Made by a program: the position numbers and the translations under genes. Shown here in pieces: positions 57,161 through 64,000 of a DNA stretch of 64,000 nucleotides (positions are counted from its first letter, which is position 1; each line of letters starts with the position of its first letter). Source of the stretch: Ischnura elegans (Eukaryota; Arthropoda; Insecta; Odonata; Coenagrionidae); assembly GCF_921293095.1 (NCBI RefSeq), contig NC_060251.1, positions 54,391,585-54,455,584 of the forward strand. The letters run 5' to 3'. The notes beneath the pieces are model-generated. The model did not search any database. It saw only the letters and a program-made list of their open reading frames with translations, and had not been told where the DNA came from.

Positions 57161-59800
57161 CTTTGAGACTCTGATATTTTTACGATGAGCAATCGGTGAT
57201 GTGGCGTTCCTCAGATAATCGTGGGAAAACGGTGGCGAGAAATTCCTCAGAAATTCAAAGTCAAGGTTTCGGCACGGCCACGAATTCATGTGTGACTGAA
57301 CCCATTTGGGAATGGCGGAGAAATTTTCGTTACGTGATCCACGTCTAGACTCTTAACATGCCTTTCCGTTTCTTCTCTCCCTTACGGAGTTCAATAAACT
57401 CCTTGCAGATGACGGTGGGTAACCTTAACCGCTAATTGTGGTCTCGGCCAGTGAACCATTCCCTCATTGATGAGCCATGCAAGATTTCGCGAGTATGGGC
57501 GATGAATATGAAAATGAATCGTTCCGCGCTGATGGATATCGTTCTTACATGATTAATGACGACGTTAAGCAACTGTTATGCTCAATCTGCTAGCACAGCT
57601 AGCCTTCTCCCGAAAAGATTTATGTCTTAGACTTTTGCAACAATTTTTATTCGCTTGAAGATTCCTTCCCGGGGATTTTATGAAGCTGAAAAATACGTGC
57701 TCATTATTCTGGTGGAAATTTAGCTGATCTTTGAAATGAAGTGACGTTGTATTTATATTGTTCCATCATTAAAATTAGTTTCTTCACAAATAAAATAACT
57801 ATAAAGTATATTTTTATATTTACATATATTCCTTCTAATAAAAATTTTACTCATACGTTAAAAATAGAACGGAATTCATTAGGTGTATGATTCATTGGCT
57901 TTAAGGCACCACCTTCGTTGGCTGTCAAAGGACAGTTGGCAGTTTATTGCTTGGTGGGAGATACCTGTGCTGTAGCATATGAGAATTACAAAATTTTTAA
58001 ATGAGAATTTATGCGTTGTAATTTCCGAAATAATCAATCGCACCAATTGAAGTTATGTATAATTATAATAAATGTTCCCCATCGTGAATTTCGCCAATTT
58101 GAACGAATTGACGTATTTCTGCATCACGAAGAATAAAGCGCGATTGTTCTAATAGCATCCACTTGTGATTACCTTCTAATACTTGTACAGATAATCATAA
58201 AAACCGTCTCCAATAATAGAGCCTCTGAATATAAATATGAATCAATGGAATCATTGGCTGATGTAATGATTTCACTTCAGGAAACGATTTAAAATTTTCA
58301 CTTTTTGAAAATTCTGGGTATGTAATTAATTGGGTCGCACAGTAAGTTTTAATTTCTTTGTGGGACATTCTTTTAATGCCTAATCTTTCACAATTATCTA
58401 TTGCTAAGATTATGTTTCATTTAAGAAAGTGATTGTTCGTACTTAAACCGCGAAAATGATGAAGTTTTTCTTTAAAGGTCCCGAGGATGTTAGCGATTCT
58501 GAGGTCGCTCAATTTGTTTACCAAATACCCCGAATTACGTTGCTAGTAATATTCTAGTGGGATGGAATGATTTCGGCTTATTTAGAAAATCCCCCTTCAG
58601 CTGAATTTTAAAACGAGTTTATGAACATACGATGCGGAAAATTAATATTATGTAATGATTAATGAAAAAAATACCGGAGAGGGATGATATTATCTCCGAT
58701 TATGGACATGCGATTTCCTGCATTATTATTTCGAAATATTCATTGTAAACAATGTTGTGCGATCACAGCGTAAATTTTTGTGATTTCTTTGGACATTTAT
58801 TTATAGTTTAAAAGATGAGGTTCATGCTGACAATTTTTGGAAGAAGTGGCTTAGTTGTGGGTGTCGTTAAGCTGATGAGATATTTTATCGGGCTGTGCTC
58901 AATTTCAATGAAATTCTTCTCAGTATAAATATTTTCCTAAACGCGAGCATTGTCAATTTTAGGATTTATTGGATCATACAGAAACTTTAGGATTCGTGAA
59001 CACTTTAACTGCTATATGGACGTGATTCATGTTTTCCAAATTTAGTCATTCTCATACGTGTCAGAGAAAAAAATTGCCGCAGCGAATAGTGTCGGATCCA
59101 GCGATTGTTGACCAATTAGAAGCACTATCATCCAAGTTTTGTAGGTGAGCCTAAAGAAGAGGAGAAATGCGAATTTTATCCAGCTAAAACTCTGTTGGAG
59201 GAGAACCCGGTATTTCATGGTTTATGACGGTGTTCGAATACCCGGAGTTAATCAATATTTACCGATAAGTGATCAGGCGGGGATGTGAGTTCCCGAGTTC
59301 ATTGGGATTATCTATAAAATGTTGACGGAGATAAGCGAAGTGCTGAGATACACCGGGCGTTTTTGTCGATCAAATTCTCGATAGCAAAAGTTGAAGCATT
59401 TTGGCCGACTAAAAGGATGAGATAACATGATGCCCGTTAGTGCAAGACCTGAAGAGGGCTGGGAGCTAAAAGTGCCATACGTCATTTGCATGCGATATAA
59501 ATATGATCGAATGCTTTGCTTTTTTTCTATTCTGTGGTAACAAGCATTTTTCCCTATGCCTATGTAATTTGAAAGAAAGTGTTCTCACAATTTTACAAAG
59601 ATTTTACGGGAAAATTAAAATTTTTCTTATGGTTATTTATGTAAATTTTACCGCTGTTCGCGCTGCATGCTCGAAATATTAACCTAAAATTACTGCCATA
59701 CGCGGATTTAGCGCAGTTTTGAGGCTTTCAAACGTTTGTGGATTCGTTTAAGTCCTTACTCAAGGCGTCTTCATCCTTGTTGGACCGCAAGGGCTTAGCA
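57161..59800. other. Intergenic, no gene seen
   Basis: AT-rich; no exon or repeat limits recognised. Confidence 0.45.
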
Positions 59801-59814
59801 TCTACTACCAGTAG

Positions 59815-60090
59815 TGTAGTCACAGGGGAAGGGTTGCAAAGCCCCCCTAAAGCCTGTAAAAGAGTAGTCATAAACGAGTGAGATGTATTCAAAATTAATA
59901 ACTTTTAATAAATAATTTTACAATGATTGTGTGTTTGAGTACTAAAAAATCAAGTTTCCATCAAAAATCCCAAAAATTTCCGGGGGAGGACTCCTATCTG
60001 CCACAGTGTTTTCCATACACCCCGAAAAGGCCCCGAAATCTCCAGTAAACCCCCCCCATTTCAAAATTCCGGCTACGACACTAGCATGGC
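59815..60090. repeat. Probable decayed hAT-like MITE
   Basis: CAGTAGTGTAGTCACAGGGG at the left and CCGGCTACGACACTAGCATG at the right are loosely inverse, with G- or C-rich tracts just inside, like the other hAT MITEs. The word tagcat occurs on both sides but the exact duplication is unclear. Confidence 0.45.
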
Positions 60091-60126
60091 CCTCGGTATA
60101 ATTGATCTACCAATTGAAGTTCTGGG

Positions 60127-60162
60127 GTAGCGCATAAGGTCGAAGATTCATGGTTCGATTCC
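60127..60162 (+). repeat. tRNA-like fragment with A and B boxes
   Basis: GGTAGCGCATAAGG (60127-60139) is close to a Pol III A box and GGTTCGATTCC (60152-60162) is a perfect B box. Spacing is too short and flanks do not pair as an acceptor stem, so this is a SINE head or tRNA relic, not a tRNA gene. Confidence 0.5.
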
Positions 60163-60199
60163 CGATTCTAGGGGAATTATTGATCGGGTCAATTCATGT

Positions 60200-62610
60200 A
60201 AGGAAAATCACAGGACGATATATTATTTTCGTTGCCAATTCGATAATCTCAAGTCGTAATTGTGGTTATTACATGCTTGGGCACTTCAATTCTTTAGATT
60301 TTGCGTTGTAGGAATTTGAGCAGAGTGGTAAACATACCCGGAGAAGGACACAGATGTTAGGTGCATCAAAAAAAGGAAATACCAGATTTATCGCCTTATA
60401 TGTAATAAAATCTTTCAAATCTTATTTTAAAAAGTTTAAATGTTATTTTCTGTAATTTTTTTAACGTTCGGAAAAACATGGTTATAGAAGTCCAATTTCA
60501 ATATTTTATATTATGCACATAACTTCTCGAATAATCACTTGATAAACAACAAGAGACTCGCCTTTTGAGATTGCGAGATGCCACCTGGAATGACGGCCTC
60601 ATATAATGGTGTTGAAGCTAACGGTGGTGAGGCAATATCGGGATTTTGCTGCAATTTCCTTTCAGATCAATGCATTCCGAGCGCCTAATTCCAAGGTGCA
60701 GAGGGTAGTAACCGGAGTGAGAGCGTGGAGAGATTGGGAGTAGACGGAAAGTAAATTTGCCATAGTTTGCTCTTTGGAAAGCCAGTCACCAGAAAAATCG
60801 AAGCCTCACTCAGACTTATCTAATCTGGGTGAAAACTTTAGGAGAATATTACGACGGAAACATGAAAGATATAAGATGATCGGGAACGGTGACCATGGAA
60901 ATACGTGCTAGTTGAGATGCCAAAAAGTAGTACGAAGCTGCACCAGATTGAGGAATTTACTGGAAATTTATTTTACTTGGATATGGGATTGGGTGATGTT
61001 TATTATGTGGAAATGTGAACGGGTTAGAAACCGCTATTTTAGGGTTTGTAACAAAATATTAGATTTAAATGATATAATTAACCCTGTAATACCTCAGAAT
61101 CAGAAACGGCTTACAGCCTAATCAAGAAACACTTTGGAAACATTATAAAATATATCCGGAATTAGTGAGTATCTGTATTTTTTCCCTTTTCCTTTTTTTT
61201 CTGGCGGCTCAAAGATGACACAAATGCGTTGAAACCAATTTGAATTGCATTCCATGTACGACCAATTACTCTCTTGTCGTATTTTTATCCATAAGCATCG
61301 TTTTTATTATTTTTTTAATTTTAGCATTTTTGAACAAAACTGCATGTGAGGCAGTGTCCAAATTTTTAGGAAGAAGCTTTCACCGCTCTTTCCATGGCAG
61401 GACCTTAGCGGAGCTGTTAAAAACCTCTTTCTGTTTGACGCTGCGGTCTTCCACGACTTCCTTCCTGCGCCGTTTCGTAATTTTTTGCGGTCTCCGTGAT
61501 TTCCCAGGCTTTATCACTATTTGCAGTCATTAGGCGCACATTTCTAAAACACACCGATGTTTGAGTGTAAAATGAAGAGACGGGTTTTCACGCAGTGGTA
61601 TTGAATTACGTTGCCACTTTCCATGGTTACATTTTTACCCATTATGGATGGGTAAAAATGAATATTGAACGCACACAGAGAAAAATAGCACGCGTAATCC
61701 GTTAATAAAAAATTGAAAGGGAATATTTATTCCTCAGCATGTATGTAATTATAAAATATACGACGTTATAGTAACGGCTTGGTTCACTAATCTTTCGGGC
61801 TCAAATATTACATATTAATGATAAATGACTCATTTATTTACAGTAAACTAAAATTTAAATAAATAATGACGTTTTCTGTTTTGTTATGGTATCGTTATGC
61901 ATGAATGGACATTTCCATTAGATTTTGACATTTTTGAAGTGATATGTCAGTTTTTTTATGTTGGTACGTGTATTTCACGCATGAAACCAAATTTGAGAGA
62001 TTTGAAATTCATTTCGAAAATTTATCCCTTCGAATGGATGTGGCCGTGGCGCAGGAAATAAATAATGATGATAATTAAATGATTTACTGTACGGCGCGGA
62101 TATATATGAGGATTGATAGCAAAACTAGGTATGTTTTGTCCGTGATAGTTCAAAATTTAAAGCTTCCATTTCATGCTGTGGCTTTCTAAAACAATGCAGT
62201 GTAATATTAGCATTGATGAATTTGCGTTTGTTATTTATTTACATCTCTGTGCCTAAATCCTTACCAAAATTATATTAAGTGGACGCATTATTCCCGCTCA
62301 TTCGACTATTTTCACCTCGCATTACACCTTTAAAACTTGGGCTGTTGACCTGAAATTTTCACTGTAAAATAATGTAGACACCTATCAATGTTAGTACGTA
62401 GACAAACATTCTGGCTTAAGGAGGACGAATAACTCTCCTTTCACCGGTCCTTTTTCGTTGCGTATTAGCTGTTAAAAACTAAGGCTATCGCCTCGAAATG
62501 TTCACTGTAAATTGTATAAACCCCTGTCAGCGTTTCGATTTAAGCTATCTGGATTGATGATGACGCATCATTGCCTGTTAACCGGTGTTATTTCTTTACA
62601 TATGACTTGT
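60200..62610. other. Intergenic, no gene seen
   Basis: Only short chance frames. No repeat ends defined. Confidence 0.45.
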
Positions 62611-62614
62611 TTCA

Positions 62615-62760
62615 CACTATCGTCGTCATCATCATTGGTCAACAATACTAAGATTGGTTTGACGCAGCTCTCTATTCCTCTCTCATATCCGCTAGCTTTT
62701 CCATAGCGACGCATCTCTTCTATTGCACATCCTTTATAACCTGTCCTATGTAACTCATGT
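62615..62760 (-). mobile_element. Non-LTR retrotransposon 3' tail (copy E)
   Basis: Begins with a (CGTCATCAT)-type tail, then 'ggtcaacaatactaagattgg' and 'tttgacgcagctctctattcc', the antisense of the WRAAS-encoding end seen in copies C and D. Confidence 0.7.
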
Positions 62761-63630
62761 GGGGCCGCACAGTGGTCCCAAATCGAAAAAAGCTGGCCAA
62801 AATTAATTACGCCGTTGTTATTATGTATATATTTGACCTAAAGGTCTATTCTTATTGTTTTTGACCCGCTTATTCTGAATTTATAACTATTTTTTATGTA
62901 TTTGCAATAATTTTATTGCTATTTCACATTTTGTTTAAACAATTAATTTTTTTAACATTGGAATTTGAGATTATACTGGTGATAGTAAATTAAAATTATA
63001 CATATCATAAAACTGAATTAGTTATTTAAAACATACATAAATGCATATAAAATGACTGCATTGTTTATTTTTGGACAAATTTTGAACAACTTATTTTGAA
63101 TGAACCAAGAGAACATTTTCTACTTTCTCATATGTTTGATCGTATTTGATACGAAAAATAAGTTAATATTAATTGGAAATTTATAGTATAGGAATATTAT
63201 TAATATTATTGTACTGCATTAATTGTTTAAAAATTATAATATCTAATTCTAATTAAGTAGACAATTTTATAGTTCCTTGTAACGTGCCAATGTATTTGGA
63301 AGCAATTTTAAACGGGGTTCCGTATTTCACAAGTTTCAACGGAGGCATTATTACAATCGTTGAAATGTTATAAACAATATTTCATAACTCCTATAACTCA
63401 AGTTAAACGCCAAATTTATTGATACGCTTGCAATAAGCTCTTTACGAAGTGAGGCATCAATTTAACGAGCACATGATTTGGTACGAAAAATTAAACGAGA
63501 TTTTCCATTAATTTGGGCTTTTTTAATTATCAAAAAAATAAGTTAATATTTCTCCTTATCTTTCTCAGTCATTGTTACGAAAAAAATTTAAATACATTCA
63601 TGATCACTATCCGACAAATCCTCATCACAG
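62761..63630. other. Intergenic, no gene seen
   Basis: Very AT-rich spacer; no feature recognised. Confidence 0.45.
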
Positions 63631-63633
63631 TCG

Positions 63634-64000
63634 TCATCCACTCAATTCTTCCAGGATTAATAAACTCTTTACCTCGACTGGTAATTGAAGTAATTTCCTT
63701 CTTTGAGCCTTAGAAATACTTGATATCATTGCATCTGAAGTTAGGAGTAATCTTTTAAACAGGTCTTCATTCGTTGCTATCCAGGAAAATTTCCTTGCAT
63801 GGTGCTCCCTGAATCTTCTTATGTCCTTATTCCTCGCCTCCATTGCCTCCTCGGACAAGTGGACAATAGGAAGGGCAGCTTCTTTAGATGTCCGTCGGAG
63901 GAGCAAGTACTGATGTTTCGTGAAATTACCAGAAACGATCATGGAAAGGGCTTCTTCGTGGGAGATTTTACTTTGCCTCACATCCTTGGCTCTCCATTTC
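63634..64000 (-). CDS. Unrecognised coding frame, 5' end beyond window
   Basis: Open on the minus strand from the window edge to a TGA at 63636-63634. It has no ATG start in the window (an in-frame GTG at 63981 is unlikely to be a eukaryotic start). The frame is charged and helical: SHEEALSMIVSGNFTKHQYL, LSEEAMEARNKDIRRFREHH, then LFKRLLLTSDAMISS. The LSEEA-EARNK-RRFR-HHARK pattern resembles the C-terminal part of uncharacterised proteins that are multi-copy in insect genomes and travel with mobile elements; this is from memory and uncertain. Could be the last exon of a host gene, a transposon protein, or a decayed copy. Confidence 0.5.
   Translation of the reverse strand, partial: KWRAKDVRQSKISHEEALSMIVSGNFTKHQYLLLRRTSKEAALPIVHLSEEAMEARNKDIRRFREHHARKFSWIATNEDLFKRLLLTSDAMISSISKAQRRKLLQLPVEVKSLLILEELSG

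Overview
The window looks like AT-rich genomic DNA from a pterygote insect. The genes are split by GT-AG introns up to 8.5 kb long, they encode typical animal proteins (RABL3, FAM149, a sigma-class glutathione S-transferase), and the spaces between exons are filled with hAT and Tc1/mariner-type short elements, non-LTR retrotransposon tails and a Ty3/gypsy retrotransposon. I could not narrow the order of insect from sequence alone. Most open reading frames in the window are chance frames; the real genes had to be read from splice sites and frame continuity.

Layout, left to right. (1) 1-279, minus strand: the first two coding exons of RABL3, running off the left edge, with a promoter region at about 280-480 that holds an NRF1-like palindrome. 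(2) 2262-about 12.75 kb, minus strand: an eight-exon FAM149-family gene (517 codons predicted) with the DUF3719 'HLR' domain; its introns carry an 860-bp hAT relic and a 403-bp TA-flanked short element. (3) 12.76-15.4 kb: intergenic, with decayed repeats and small palindromes. (4) 15,854-about 27,730, minus strand: a sigma-class glutathione S-transferase gene (204 aa, four coding exons plus a 5' leader exon, TATA box and an antioxidant-response-like site upstream). Its introns hold several inverted-repeat elements, a CpG-rich island and an unassigned exon-like block. (5) 28.3-51.5 kb: no gene that I can support; hAT MITEs with exact target duplications, LINE 3' tails and a near-perfect foldback. 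(6) 51,539-56,832, minus strand: a complete Ty3/gypsy element with two 193-bp LTRs that read as identical, a 4-bp target duplication, tRNA-Ser primer site, gag with one CCHC knuckle, a -1 slippery heptamer and pol, broken by one frameshift near the end of integrase. (7) 56.9-64 kb: a SINE-like palindromic repeat with a tRNA-like core, a further tRNA-like fragment, LINE tail, and at the right edge part of an unrecognised minus-strand coding frame.

The three cellular genes have no evident functional link: a small GTPase, a cilium-associated protein family and a detoxification or prostaglandin-type GST. I did not find a clearly new biological system. The most unusual things are structural: the repeat that combines long inverted arms with a tRNA-like core, the 50-bp-arm foldback, the cluster of hAT MITEs with intact 8-bp duplications, and the well-preserved gypsy element with a visible programmed-frameshift signal.
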